From the NCBI RefSeq assembly GCF_006334915.2, contig NZ_VDMA02000030.1, forward strand, positions 1-64,000: DNA of 64,000 nt, in the 5' to 3' direction. The position numbers and the translations under genes were made by a program. Source of the DNA: Microbispora catharanthi. Lineage in GTDB: Bacteria > Actinomycetota > Actinomycetes > Streptosporangiales > Streptosporangiaceae. Within the stretch, counting starts at the first letter, position 1; every line of letters starts with the position of its first letter. Under the pieces are notes generated by a model. It had not been told where the DNA came from. It saw only the letters and a program-made list of their open reading frames with translations, and searched no databases. Shown piece by piece: positions 8,723-17,800 of this stretch.

Positions 8723-8983
8723 TCAGATGGTGGGGTCGTCGTAGCGCCGCTCCTCGTACACGTGGCGGCGGGTGGCGGTCGCGTCCACGGGGGCGGCGGC
8801 GGTGACGGTGGTCCTGCGGCGGACCGTCGTCAGGCGCCAGATGCCGAAGAGCAGCCCGGCCAGACCGCCCACCATGAGGATCACCCCGATCACCTGGATG
8901 TCGAGGCCCGCGATGGTGAAGTCGACCGCCCAGGTGAGGATGGCCCCCAGCATGATGAGGATGATGCTTCCGGCGATGGTCAT
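8723..8983 (-). CDS. DUF6458-like small membrane protein
   Basis: An 86-residue protein with two transmembrane helices (about 3-22 and 28-48), then a basic and polar cytoplasmic tail that ends in an arginine/tyrosine-rich segment (HVYEERRYDDPTI). The pattern MTIAGSIILIMLGAILTWAVDF matches the actinobacterial DUF6458 family as I know it; its function is unknown. The ATG at 8983 has a near-perfect AGGAGG eight bases upstream, which fixes the start although a much longer open frame runs upstream. It is divergent from the shikimate-kinase-like gene. Confidence 0.82.
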   Translation of the reverse strand: MTIAGSIILIMLGAILTWAVDFTIAGLDIQVIGVILMVGGLAGLLFGIWRLTTVRRRTTVTAAAPVDATATRRHVYEERRYDDPTI

Positions 8984-9061
8984 GGCGTTTCCTCCTTCGC
9001 CCTCTGCTCTATCCCCTCCACGGATTCCAAACGTCGCATGTGGGTGCCCGTATAGGGCAGC

Positions 9062-9592
9062 ATGCGAGTCATGACCGATACCCCCATTGTGGTGATGGGA
9101 CTCATGGGCGCGGGGAAGAGCACCGTCGCCCGGCTGCTCGCCGACGCGCTCGGCCGTCCCATGCGCGACAGCGACGCCGATCTGGAGGCCAGGTACGGCA
9201 CGACCGCCGCCGCGATGGCCGCCGGTCTGGGCGCGGACGAGTTGCACGCCCGCGAGGCGCTGGTGCTGCGGGACGCGCTCGCGGCCCGTCCTTCCCCTGT
9301 CATCGCGGCCGCCGCCAGCACGGTCGAGGACCCCGAGACCCGCCGCGCGCTGGCCCCCGCCTTCGTGGTCTTCCTCGACGGCCCGCCCGAGGTGCTGGCC
9401 GAGCGGATGAGGTCGAGCCCCCACCGCCCGCACTTCAAGCCCGACCTCGTACGCATGCTGACCGAGCAGCGTGACCTGCGGTTGCCGGGGTTCCGCGAGG
9501 TGGCGGACCTGACCGTGGACCCCTCCACGAGCAAACCCGAGGAGATCGCGGCCACGGTGCTCGCGCATATCGACGGTGCGAAGACCCGCTGA
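9062..9592 (+). CDS. Shikimate-kinase-like P-loop kinase
   Basis: A 176-residue protein of the shikimate kinase/gluconokinase P-loop fold. Walker A is GLMGAGKS (13-20) and the DSDADLE substrate Asp motif lies near 37-43. Unlike AroK, the helix after it lacks the FR of ExxFR, reading HAREALVL, and the GGG segment reads AAAAST. It may therefore not be a biosynthetic shikimate kinase, and no aro genes are nearby. An alternative start is Met4 (9071). It stands alone between divergent and convergent neighbours. Confidence 0.8.
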   Translation: MRVMTDTPIVVMGLMGAGKSTVARLLADALGRPMRDSDADLEARYGTTAAAMAAGLGADELHAREALVLRDALAARPSPVIAAAASTVEDPETRRALAPAFVVFLDGPPEVLAERMRSSPHRPHFKPDLVRMLTEQRDLRLPGFREVADLTVDPSTSKPEEIAATVLAHIDGAKTR

Positions 9593-9644
9593 AACGCCCC
9601 GCGTGGACGACAGGCCCGCCCGGCCCTGGGTCAGCCGGGCGTGG

Positions 9645-10112
9645 TCAGCCGACGGCGATGCGCATCTGGTGCGGGACGACGGGCAGCGGCGAAGGGCAGC
9701 CCGCCCCGGCGAGGAACCAGACGGTCTTGCCGCCCCGGCCCGAACTGGCCACTCCCCAGTCGTCGGCGAGTTCGTCCACGATGAGCAGGCCACGGCCGCC
9801 GATGGAGTCGAGGTCCGCCTCGCGCTGGTTCGGCACGCCCTCGCCCTGGTCGAAGACCTCGCCGTACACCCAGGTGCCGTTGCTGCCGAGCCGGAGGGTG
9901 AAGACGTTCCCGCCGTGCCGTACGACGTTGGAGGCGAGTTCACTCACGATGAGGGAGCAGTCGTCGACGAGCTCGTCCAGGCCCCACCGGCCGAGCTCGC
10001 GGCGGACGAGGGCCCGCGCCTCGGCGACACTCGCACCGACGGCGGGCAGGAGGCATTCCGCGGTCCAGACGGGGGCCGGGTTGACCGGCGCCGTACCGAA
10101 GGGGAGAGTCAC
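9645..10112 (-). CDS. RsbW-like ATP-binding protein (anti-sigma regulatory factor family)
   Basis: A 155-residue HATPase_c_2 domain protein. The N box is SELASNVVRHG (about 58-68), with DQGEGVP and GGRGLLIVDELADDWG in the G1/G2 region. Such single-domain GHKL kinases control sigma factors by partner switching or phosphorylate anti-anti-sigma proteins; actinomycete genomes hold dozens. I chose the GTG at 10112 because AAGGAGG lies about 7 bases upstream; an in-frame ATG further upstream would add 17 residues. An exact TGGGAGCGCTCCCA palindrome lies 20 bp before the start. No sigma factor gene is adjacent. Confidence 0.87.
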   Translation of the reverse strand: MTLPFGTAPVNPAPVWTAECLLPAVGASVAEARALVRRELGRWGLDELVDDCSLIVSELASNVVRHGGNVFTLRLGSNGTWVYGEVFDQGEGVPNQREADLDSIGGRGLLIVDELADDWGVASSGRGGKTVWFLAGAGCPSPLPVVPHQMRIAVG

Positions 10113-10131
10113 GCGCGCCTCCTTAGGCTCA

Positions 10132-10145
10132 TGGGAGCGCTCCCA
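10132..10145. promoter_or_regulatory. CebR/CelR-type operator palindrome
   Basis: TGGGAGCGCTCCCA is an exact 14-bp palindrome and matches the operator described for the LacI-family cellobiose regulators CebR (Streptomyces) and CelR (Thermobifida). It lies 20 bp upstream of the RsbW-like start codon, inside the likely 5' untranslated region. No gene for cellulose or cellobiose use adjoins it. Confidence 0.5.
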
Positions 10146-10460
10146 CGGCTCAAGATACGGCACGCAACGCAGTCATGTGAATTCATAGAAACAAGATTGT
10201 TTCCGGTCAATGCCCGATCTGTGATGGGCGCGAAGGAGAAAACGGCGGCGGCCTTCCGCACCGCGCCGCGAGTGCGCACGTCAGCGGCGTCACATCCGGC
10301 ACTCCCCGCCTCCGCCGCGCGACCGGGGGGCGTGCCCTCGCGGCCAGCGTCGACGTGAAAATAACTGAAATACGCCCATCCCTGGCTTTCGTTGCGCGCG
10401 GACCGAATCATCTCGCATGTCCACCGTGAGACATAAGTGCCATTTCGTCCGGCGCCCCTC
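10146..10460. other. Gene-free spacer with a small AT-richer inverted repeat
   Basis: There is no supported gene between the RsbW-like start and the convergent end of the epimerase gene. The stretch includes an AT-richer segment with the inverted repeat GAAACAAGATTGTTTC (10188-10203). This may belong to the promoter of the RsbW-like gene or be an operator; nothing else is recognised. Confidence 0.5.
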
Positions 10461-11399
10461 TCACCCGAGCGCGGTGATCCCCCAGCGGTGGGCGACCCGC
10501 TCCCCCGGGGCCAGGCGCACCAGGCACTCGCCGGTCGCGAAGGCGTTCGGCGGGCAGCTCATCGGCTCGACCGCCACTCCGGCCCGCCGGTACGGCTCGG
10601 CCAGCGTGTCCCCGGTGAAGACCTGGATCCATTCGACGCCGGGCGCGGCCCACAACTCCACGCCCCGGGAGCCGTCGGCCGTCCGGAGCCGGGCCCGCAC
10701 CAGCCCGTCGCCGTCGCGCCGCAGGGACGTGTAGGGGGTGTCGAGCACCGTGCCGCCGATGGCGCGCCCCTGGCGGAAGTCGTACTCCGTGCCCTCGACG
10801 GGGCGGCGGCCGACCGGGATCTTCTGCTCGTCCACCGGGGTCCACTCGGCCGCGGGCACCTCCAGCACGGCGTCGTCCACCGTCTCCTCGCCGAGGGTGA
10901 GGTAGGGGTGCGCGCCCATGCCGTACGGCGCGACGCCGTCCCCCACGTTCACGGCCGACACCTCGACCTCCAGACCCGCCTCCCCCAGGGCGTACGACGC
11001 CGTCAGGTCGAGCACGTGGGGATAGCCGAGCTGGGGGAACAGCCGCAGCCCGAGGCGGATCGAGGCGTCGTCCCGGTCGAGGACCGTCCAGGGCATCAGG
11101 CGGGCGAAGCCGTGCGCGGCGTTGCCGGTCCTGGGCTCGGTGATCGCGAGCTGCCTGGCCTCGCCGTCGAAGTCGTACCTGCCGTCGCGCACCCGGTTGG
11201 GCCAGGGCAGCAGCAACTGCCCGGCGCCGCCCACCGGCTGCGCGTCCGCGGGATACGACATGACCAGCGGCCGTTCGTTGTACGTCAGGGCGCGCAGGCC
11301 CCCGCCCACCTCGGTGACGGTCGCCGCGTATCCGTGCGCGGCGATCGTGTGCTGCGCGCCGGTCGGGGGAACGGGTTCGCGAACCGCTGGTTCTGTCAT
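10461..11399 (-). CDS. Aldose 1-epimerase family protein
   Basis: A 312-residue galactose-mutarotase-fold protein. It has LPWPNRVRDGRYDFDG (about 64-79), the catalytic-type His in NAAHGFAR (about 96) and HPYLTLG (about 166), and a C-terminal ECLVRLAPGE (about 292-301). Members interconvert alpha and beta anomers of aldoses or bind sugar phosphates in the cytoplasm. I chose the ATG at 11399 because the family fold begins about 12 residues later; the upstream extension is arginine-rich and unlike the family. It is a single-gene unit here, with no galactose operon genes adjacent. Confidence 0.88.
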   Translation of the reverse strand: MTEPAVREPVPPTGAQHTIAAHGYAATVTEVGGGLRALTYNERPLVMSYPADAQPVGGAGQLLLPWPNRVRDGRYDFDGEARQLAITEPRTGNAAHGFARLMPWTVLDRDDASIRLGLRLFPQLGYPHVLDLTASYALGEAGLEVEVSAVNVGDGVAPYGMGAHPYLTLGEETVDDAVLEVPAAEWTPVDEQKIPVGRRPVEGTEYDFRQGRAIGGTVLDTPYTSLRRDGDGLVRARLRTADGSRGVELWAAPGVEWIQVFTGDTLAEPYRRAGVAVEPMSCPPNAFATGECLVRLAPGERVAHRWGITALG

Positions 11400-11531
11400 G
11401 AGAGGGATTTTCCCATCCGTCCCACGACACTCGGAGGGGGCCCTGCGGAGACGCCTCAGGGGTGGGCTGCGGCGGGCTCTCAAGCAGTTCTCAAGCCGTG
11501 AGCCCGGCGGGCCGGGCCCACGTCCTGGGCG

Positions 11532-11768
11532 TCACGAGGAGAGTGTCTGGCCCGTCAGGCCCTCCTGCGCGGTGAGCAGCGCGCGCAGTTCCTCCGCGCT
11601 CTCGCCGCATGCGGTCATGATCAGGCCCCGGTCCATCTCGATACGGGACAGCGACCGGGTCAGCCGGGTCGCGTACCAGCGGCCGGCGTCGCTTCTCCAG
11701 ATCGACCAGCGACCGGCGTACTCGCTGCTCAGTTGTCTCCAGGCAGCGTCCTCGGCTGAGAACCGCAC
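11532..11768 (-). CDS. Small conserved-type actinobacterial protein, unknown function
   Basis: A 78-residue soluble protein with many Trp, Arg and Ser (WRQLSSEYAGRWSIWRSDAGRWYATR). It resembles short proteins I know as conserved hypotheticals in actinomycetes, but no function can be named. The GTG start at 11768 has GGAGG nine bases upstream, the main reason to believe it is a gene. It lies 132 bp upstream of the epimerase gene on the same strand. Confidence 0.6.
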   Translation of the reverse strand: MRFSAEDAAWRQLSSEYAGRWSIWRSDAGRWYATRLTRSLSRIEMDRGLIMTACGESAEELRALLTAQEGLTGQTLSS

Positions 11769-12127
11769 TCGTCACCACCTCCAGGCTCTGTGCCGGGAGA
11801 CAACGATGTGCTCATCCGGACACGATTGGTAGTGAGAAGCGGTCTCCCCCCTCCGGCGGCGCCGCCACCCCGGCCCCGATGAAGATCTCCCGCCGGTTGC
11901 GGTGACTTCACCACGACTTGATCCCCGTTACTCCCGTACCACCCGTGTCATGCCGGGCCGCGGAACGACGCTGGTGTTCGCGGGGCAGGCAGGGCCGGGC
12001 GCGAGGCGGCGCCCTGAGGCAAACGTCCCCTCTCCGGTCACACCGGACATGGTTTTACTACCTTGCCGGACAGTAGGTCAGGGGAGAGATTCGAGAGGGC
12101 CGACATCGAGCGAAGGGAAGGTCACCC
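11769..12127. other. Gene-free divergent spacer before the P450 gene
   Basis: This 359-bp stretch between two divergent genes shows no supported coding region. It must carry the P450 promoter; a GAAGGGAAGG ribosome-binding region stands at 12112-12121. No clear operator palindrome was found. Confidence 0.5.
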
Positions 12128-13303
12128 ATGCCCGGACTCCCACGGCTGCCGTTCGAGCGGCCGGACGTCCTGGGGATATCCCCCGGCTTCGGCGAAATGC
12201 GGGCCAGAGCGCCGATCACCAAGGTCACGACCGCCATGGGCGACGAGGCGTGGCTGATCACGGGCTACGAGGAGATACGGCAGGTGTTCGCCGACGACAG
12301 GTTCGGCCGCTCCCACCCCGCCCCCGAGACCGCGGCCCGCCTGTCGAACAACGCCCTGCTCGGCGGCCCGTCCGGCGAGTACGCCACGGAGCGGTCCGTC
12401 CACAAGGAGATGCGGCGCCTGCTCGCCCCCGCGTTCTCGGCCCGGCGCATGCGGAGGTTGTCGGACCGGATCGGCTCGCTGGTCGGCGACCTGCTCGACG
12501 GGCTCGCCGAGCAGGGCCCGCCCGCGGACCTGCACACCGGCCTGTCGCTCCCGCTGCCGATCCAGGTGATCTGCGAGCTTCTCGGCGTGCCGTACGAGGA
12601 CAGGGACAGGTTCCGGGCCGTGGCCGAGGCGATGACCGACCTGACCCATCCCGAGCGGTCCGCCGCCGCCCAGATGGAGATGAACACCTACACCTATGAG
12701 ATCGTGAAGGCGAAGCGCGACGACCCGGGCGAGGACGTCTACTCCGACCTGGCGGACGCGTCGCTGCCGGAGGACGACGTGGCCAGGATCGCGGGCGGCC
12801 TGCTGTTCGCCGGCCACGAGACCACGGTCAACCAGATCGACTACGGCGTGCTGCTGTTCCTGCGCAACCCCACCCAGCGTGACGCGCTGCTGAACGATCC
12901 CTCCCTCGTGGACGCCGCGGTCGAGGAGATCATGCGGGTCGCCTCGCCGAGCGAACACGGGCTGGTGCGCTACGCGCACGAGGACGTCGAGGTCGCGGGG
13001 GTGCCGATCCGGGCGGGTGAGCTGGTCATGCTGTCGACCCCGGCGGCCAACAGGGACGAGCGCGCCTACCCCGACCCCGACACGTTCGACATCCGGCGGC
13101 GCGATCCTCAGCCGCACGTCGGGTTCGGCCACGGGCCACACCACTGCCTCGGAGCGTCCCTGGCTCGGGTCGAGCTCCGCGCGGTCTTCGGCTCCCTCTT
13201 CACGCGCTTCCCCACGCTGGCGCTCGCGGTGCCGTACGAGGAGCTGAAGGCGCACACCGACAGGCTGGCCGGAGGGTTCCCCGCGCTGCCCGTCACGTGG
13301 TGA
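12128..13303 (+). CDS. Cytochrome P450
   Basis: A 391-residue soluble bacterial P450. The I-helix oxygen-activation motif AGHETT lies at 228-233, ExxR is EIMR at 267-270, and the heme loop FGHGPHHCLG places the thiolate at Cys340. Length and motifs fit the CYP105/107-like actinomycete group, which hydroxylate small molecules using ferredoxin and a reductase supplied from elsewhere. No ferredoxin, terpene, PKS or NRPS gene is near, so the substrate is unknown and it appears to be an orphan P450. The start has a GGAAGG ribosome-binding site about 8 bases upstream. Confidence 0.93.
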   Translation: MPGLPRLPFERPDVLGISPGFGEMRARAPITKVTTAMGDEAWLITGYEEIRQVFADDRFGRSHPAPETAARLSNNALLGGPSGEYATERSVHKEMRRLLAPAFSARRMRRLSDRIGSLVGDLLDGLAEQGPPADLHTGLSLPLPIQVICELLGVPYEDRDRFRAVAEAMTDLTHPERSAAAQMEMNTYTYEIVKAKRDDPGEDVYSDLADASLPEDDVARIAGGLLFAGHETTVNQIDYGVLLFLRNPTQRDALLNDPSLVDAAVEEIMRVASPSEHGLVRYAHEDVEVAGVPIRAGELVMLSTPAANRDERAYPDPDTFDIRRRDPQPHVGFGHGPHHCLGASLARVELRAVFGSLFTRFPTLALAVPYEELKAHTDRLAGGFPALPVTW

Positions 13304-13306
13304 GCG

Positions 13307-13387
13307 TCAGCAGGTGGAGGCGGCCCGCTTCCCGGGCAGCTCGTCCTCGTCGCGGTAGAGCAGGCCGATGTGATCGAACCCGGTCAT
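13307..13387 (-). pseudogene. 26-codon ORF, probable N-terminal remnant of a MEDS-domain gene
   Basis: The ATG overlaps the nhaA stop codon (ATGA), so it could be translated by coupling. The peptide [17 protein letters not shown], then PGKRAASTC and a stop, matches the first residues typical of MEDS (DcmR-sensory) proteins of actinobacteria, which begin FDHIGLLYRxxxEYL. The rest of such a gene is missing because the P450 stop codon follows immediately. It is either a decayed gene start or a genuine short peptide. Confidence 0.4.
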
Positions 13388-14685
13388 GATTCCGTCCCGC
13401 GGCCCGTCACGCTCTCGGCATCCACGAGCCCGGCGGCTTCGGCGTCGGCGAGCCGCCGGTACGCGCGGTCGCGCAGCCGCAGCACCACCGTCGCCAGCAG
13501 CGCCGCGACCAGCGAGCCGGTCAGGACCGCCAGCTTGACCTGGGCGTCGCGGGCCGTGCCCAGGCCGAACGCCAGCTCGCCGATGAGCAGGGACACCGTG
13601 AACCCGATGCCGGACAGGATCGCCAGCCCGCCGACGTCCACCCAGGCCAGCCCCTCGTCGATGTCGGCACGGGTGAAGCGCGCGGTCAGCCAGGTGGCCG
13701 CCATGATCCCCAGCGGCTTGCCCACGACGAGCCCGACGACGACGCCCAGCGACACCGGGTCGGCGAGCAGGTTCGTCACACCGCCAAGCCCGCCGAGCGG
13801 CACCCCCGCGGACAGGAACGCGAACAGCGGCACCGCCACCCCGGCTGAAATCGGGCGGAACCGGTGCTCGAAGTGCTCGGCGAGCCCCGGCCCCGCCTCC
13901 GGGCCGCCCGCCTTCTCACTGCGCAGGACGGGTACGGCGAAGCCGAGCAGCACCCCGGCCACCGTGGCGTGGACACCCGAGGCGTGAACCAGCGCCCAGG
14001 TCACGCCGGCCAGCGGGAGCAGCAGCCACCACGAGCGCACCCGCCGCTGCACCAGCACGGCGAAGACGCCGAGGGGCACCAGCGCCGCCAGCAGCGGCAG
14101 CACCGACAGGTGCGACGTGTAGAACACCGCGATGATCACGATGGCCATCAGGTCGTCCACGACGGCCAGGGTGAGCAGGAACGTACGCAGCGCGGCGGGC
14201 AGCCGCCGCCCCGCCACGGCGAGCACCGCGAGCGCGAACGCGATGTCGGTGGCCGTCGGGGTCGCCCATCCCCGCGCCTCGCCGTCCATGAGCGCGTTGA
14301 CCAGCAGGTAGAGCAGGGCCGGGACGATCACACCGCCGGCGGCCGCCGCGACGGGAACGACGGCCCGACGGGGATCGCGCAGGTCCCCGGCCACGAACTC
14401 GCGCTTGAGCTCCAGGCCGGCGACGAAGAAGAAGATCGCAAGCAGCCCGTCCGAGGCCCACTTGGCGAGGCTGAGGTCCAGGTGCCACACGGCCGGCCCG
14501 ACCGTGGCCGAGCGCAGCCCCGCGTACGCCTCGGACCAGGGCGAGTTGGCGCAGACGAGGGCCGCGACGGCGGCGATCAGGAGCAGCGCGCCGCCGATCG
14601 TCTCCTTGCGGAGGATGTCGGCGATGCGCCGGGTCTCGGCCCGGGAACCGGGACCGAGGAGGGAAAGTCGGCGGGTAGGGGCCAT
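13384..14685 (-). CDS. nhaA: Na+/H+ antiporter NhaA
   Basis: A 433-residue membrane protein with about 12 helices. It begins its fold with [26 protein letters not shown] (about 24-49). The paired aspartates of the ion site lie in [15 protein letters not shown] and the unwound-helix region in [18 protein letters not shown]. NhaA exchanges two protons for one sodium ion across the cytoplasmic membrane for pH and sodium homeostasis. The ATG at 14685 was chosen because CGGAG lies just upstream and the longer frame adds 22 unrelated residues. It is divergent from the helicase-PLD gene. Confidence 0.93.
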   Translation of the reverse strand: MAPTRRLSLLGPGSRAETRRIADILRKETIGGALLLIAAVAALVCANSPWSEAYAGLRSATVGPAVWHLDLSLAKWASDGLLAIFFFVAGLELKREFVAGDLRDPRRAVVPVAAAAGGVIVPALLYLLVNALMDGEARGWATPTATDIAFALAVLAVAGRRLPAALRTFLLTLAVVDDLMAIVIIAVFYTSHLSVLPLLAALVPLGVFAVLVQRRVRSWWLLLPLAGVTWALVHASGVHATVAGVLLGFAVPVLRSEKAGGPEAGPGLAEHFEHRFRPISAGVAVPLFAFLSAGVPLGGLGGVTNLLADPVSLGVVVGLVVGKPLGIMAATWLTARFTRADIDEGLAWVDVGGLAILSGIGFTVSLLIGELAFGLGTARDAQVKLAVLTGSLVAALLATVVLRLRDRAYRRLADAEAAGLVDAESVTGRGTES

Positions 14686-14896
14686 GGGCGCTCCGTTTTC
14701 CGGGCTCGGTTCGACGACCGCCGACCAGACTTCCCGGCACCCCGCATCCATCCTAGGGCGTATCCGACCGGATTATTGCCCACTGCACCTTTCGTCCCAC
14801 CGGTTTCCCCTCGGGAGTGCCCGCTCTCAGGTGCCGGAGACGGTAGGTTCTCGATCCGTACCACGACCCTGTCGGCCCCCTTGCCATGGGAGCGAG

Positions 14897-17800
14897 ATGT
14901 CAGGTCCGCGGCACACTCCCTTTCCGATCGACCAGCTGCTGCGTGCCGTACGGCTGGAGATCGCAGCGGAGCTGCGAAGCGACGGAGACGGGGAGAAGCT
15001 TTCCCTGTCCGAGGGGCGCCGGCTCGGCCACAGCGCGGAGAAGTACGAATACCTGTTCTCCTGCAAGGCGTGGAAGGAGATCTTCTCCGGAGAAAGGCTG
15101 CTGATCCGCCCTTCCCGATCGCGTGACGCCTGGGCGAGCGCCGAAGTACGGCGCATGCCCGATGGGAAGGTCAAAGTCCGCACACCGGCGGATCTCGGCG
15201 CCGGGCCCATCCAGGCACAGGTGCGTTTGGACGAAACGGCAGGTTGGGAAGCCGTCGTCGAGCGACTGGAGTCGGCGGGCAGAGCCGCGGACTCGGTCAA
15301 CCTGACCTCCGCCGGCTGGCTTATGGACCAGGGGCGGCCCCGCGTCGAGCGTTGCGCGACGCCGGAGCGGTTCATCCGGGGATACCGTGAGCGCACGCTC
15401 AACGACGGGCAGCGCCAGGCCGTCGAACAGGCGCTGGGGAGCGAGCTGACCTACATCTGGGGACCGCCGGGCACCGGGAAGACCGACGTCGTGGCCGCCA
15501 TCGCGGAAGGCACTTGCCGGCAGGGGCTGCGCGTACTGTTCGTCGCCCCGACCAAGGTGGCCGTGGATCAGGCGCTGGAGCGGATCTGCGATCTGCTGTC
15601 CGGCGAGGAACGCTTCGGCAGAGGCTTGGTGCAACGGGCCGGGGAGATCGAACTACCTTCGCTGGCGGCCAAATTCGGCGAGCAGATCGACCCGGCCAGG
15701 ATCGCCGAAAGACTGTCCGCCTCGCTCGTGGAACAGATCAGCGACGTCCGTCGCCGGTTGGAGGCGGCTCTCCAGGACCTGACACTGCATGCGGACGTGG
15801 CGACTGCCGAGGAGCGGCTGGCCGTTCTGCGCACCGACCACGACAGGGCCGCTCAGCGCATCGCTCTCCTGCAGCAGCGAATCCAGCTGGCGCACCGGGC
15901 GATCGGCGAGATCGACCACGAGATCCGGAGTATCGCGCCGCCGACCGGGCTGTTCGCCAAGAAGAAGCAGGCCAAGCTGGAGCAGCTTGGCCGGATGCGA
16001 TGGGATCGTCAACAGGAACTGGTCGCGGCCGACGACGAGCTTCCCCTCGCACATGCCGCCCAGAGCCGGTACGCGACCGAGATCGCCGAAGCGGAACGGG
16101 CCTTGACGGCCCAGCGCAGCCGGCTTCGTGCCGTCCCGGCTCGTGGCCCGCTCCAGGAGGCCGTCGACCGGCTGAGGCAGCACCTGCCGGGGCTGGAGCA
16201 GGAACTGCGGAAGATCGCCGACGTGGTGCGCGGGAACTGCATGGTGATGGGAACCACGGTCGCGAAGGCGGTGCAGTCACGCAGGCTTCTCGACTCGATC
16301 GACGTGGTCATCATCGATGAGGCCGGCATGGTGAACACCCCCTCCGCCTGGTGTGTGGCGGGGCTCGCGGGTCGCCGCCTCGTCATCGCCGGCGATTTCC
16401 GCCAGTTGCCGGCGGTGACCAGAGCCTCCGGTGATCGGAGCAGCTCCCAGGAAGACCGGGAGCACGCCCGGCTCTGGATGGACCGGGATCCGTTCACCAC
16501 GGCGGGGCTGGTCGACGCCACCGGCAGGGCCCTCCGCGACGATCCGCGCCTGGTCTGTCTGGACACGCAGTACCGGATGCGACCGGCCATCTGCGAGGTC
16601 GTCAACGTGGTCGCCTACCCGGACGCGCCGCTGCGCACCGGTCGAGAGGACTACGGGCGGCTTCCCCCATCTCCGCTGCTCAGCGGGCCGCTTATGCTGA
16701 TCGACACCACCCCGCGCCGCCTGCCCAACCCCACGGCCAGGTATGGCGCGCACACCACCAACCCGGTGCACGAGGCCGTCGTCCACGAGCTCATCCGTGG
16801 CCTGCAGTACGACGAGGTCCTCCCCGCACGCAAGTGGACCGACCTCGCCGCCGGCGAGCGTCCCACTGACCGCATGGCCGTGATCGCACCGTTCAAGGCA
16901 CAGGTTAAGGCGCTGCGGGACAGCCTGGCCTACCGGTTCGGCCAGGACTGCGACGGACTCGTCGACACGGTTCACCGCTTCCAGGGCAGCCAGCGTCCCC
17001 TCGTGGTCATCGACACCGTCGCCGGATCAGGAGACAAGCCCGGCTACTTCTACGAGGGCCTGGGGCTGTCCTCCTCCACCTGCCGCCTGCTCAACGTGGC
17101 TCTCAGCCGTGCGCAGGATCACCTCGTCGTCGTGGCGGACATCCAGTTCCTACGCGCCAAGCTCAACCCGGCCGGCGAGGCCGCGCGCATGCTCACTCAT
17201 CTGGAACGGCATGCGCACAAGCTCTCCGTCGACGACCTCGTCCCCTTCCGCTGCGCTGCCGACCTCGCCGGCCTGCCCGAGGAGGAACTGGCAAGGCCGG
17301 CGTTCTTCCCGGCCGACGAGGTGCCACGAGCCATCGCCTGGGACATCGCCCGCGCCCGGCACAGCATCGAGATCTACTGCGCGTTCCTCGACCCGAACCC
17401 CGTGCACAACTGGCTCCGTCACCTCGCGCCGCGTGTTCAGGCAGGAGTGCGGGTCACCGTCCACACGAGAGATCAGTCGGAGGACGCTCGCCGGAAAGCC
17501 CTCATCGAGGAACTCCGAGCTGCCGGATGCCAGGTCGCGACACGCGAGCGGATGCATGAGAAGGTGCTCATTCTCGATGACACCGTGCTCTGGCACGGAT
17601 CCCTCAATCTCCTGGCCAACACCGGCCCTACCGATCTCATGATGCGGATCACCGATCCGGGGGCCTGCCGGCGCGTCCGTCACATCGTCGAGCGAGCTCG
17701 CATGGAACGCCCCGCACGCCCCTGGCCGCAGCGCGGGTTCTCCGGGCCCCGGCCGGAAGGCGACGGCGAGCCTCGTCCAGGCGCGGTCGTCGGCGGCCGC

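Noticed and set aside
12128-13303. P450 as part of a natural-product gene cluster
   Set aside because: No PKS, NRPS, terpene or RiPP gene, ferredoxin or tailoring enzyme adjoins it; its neighbours are nhaA and a small protein.
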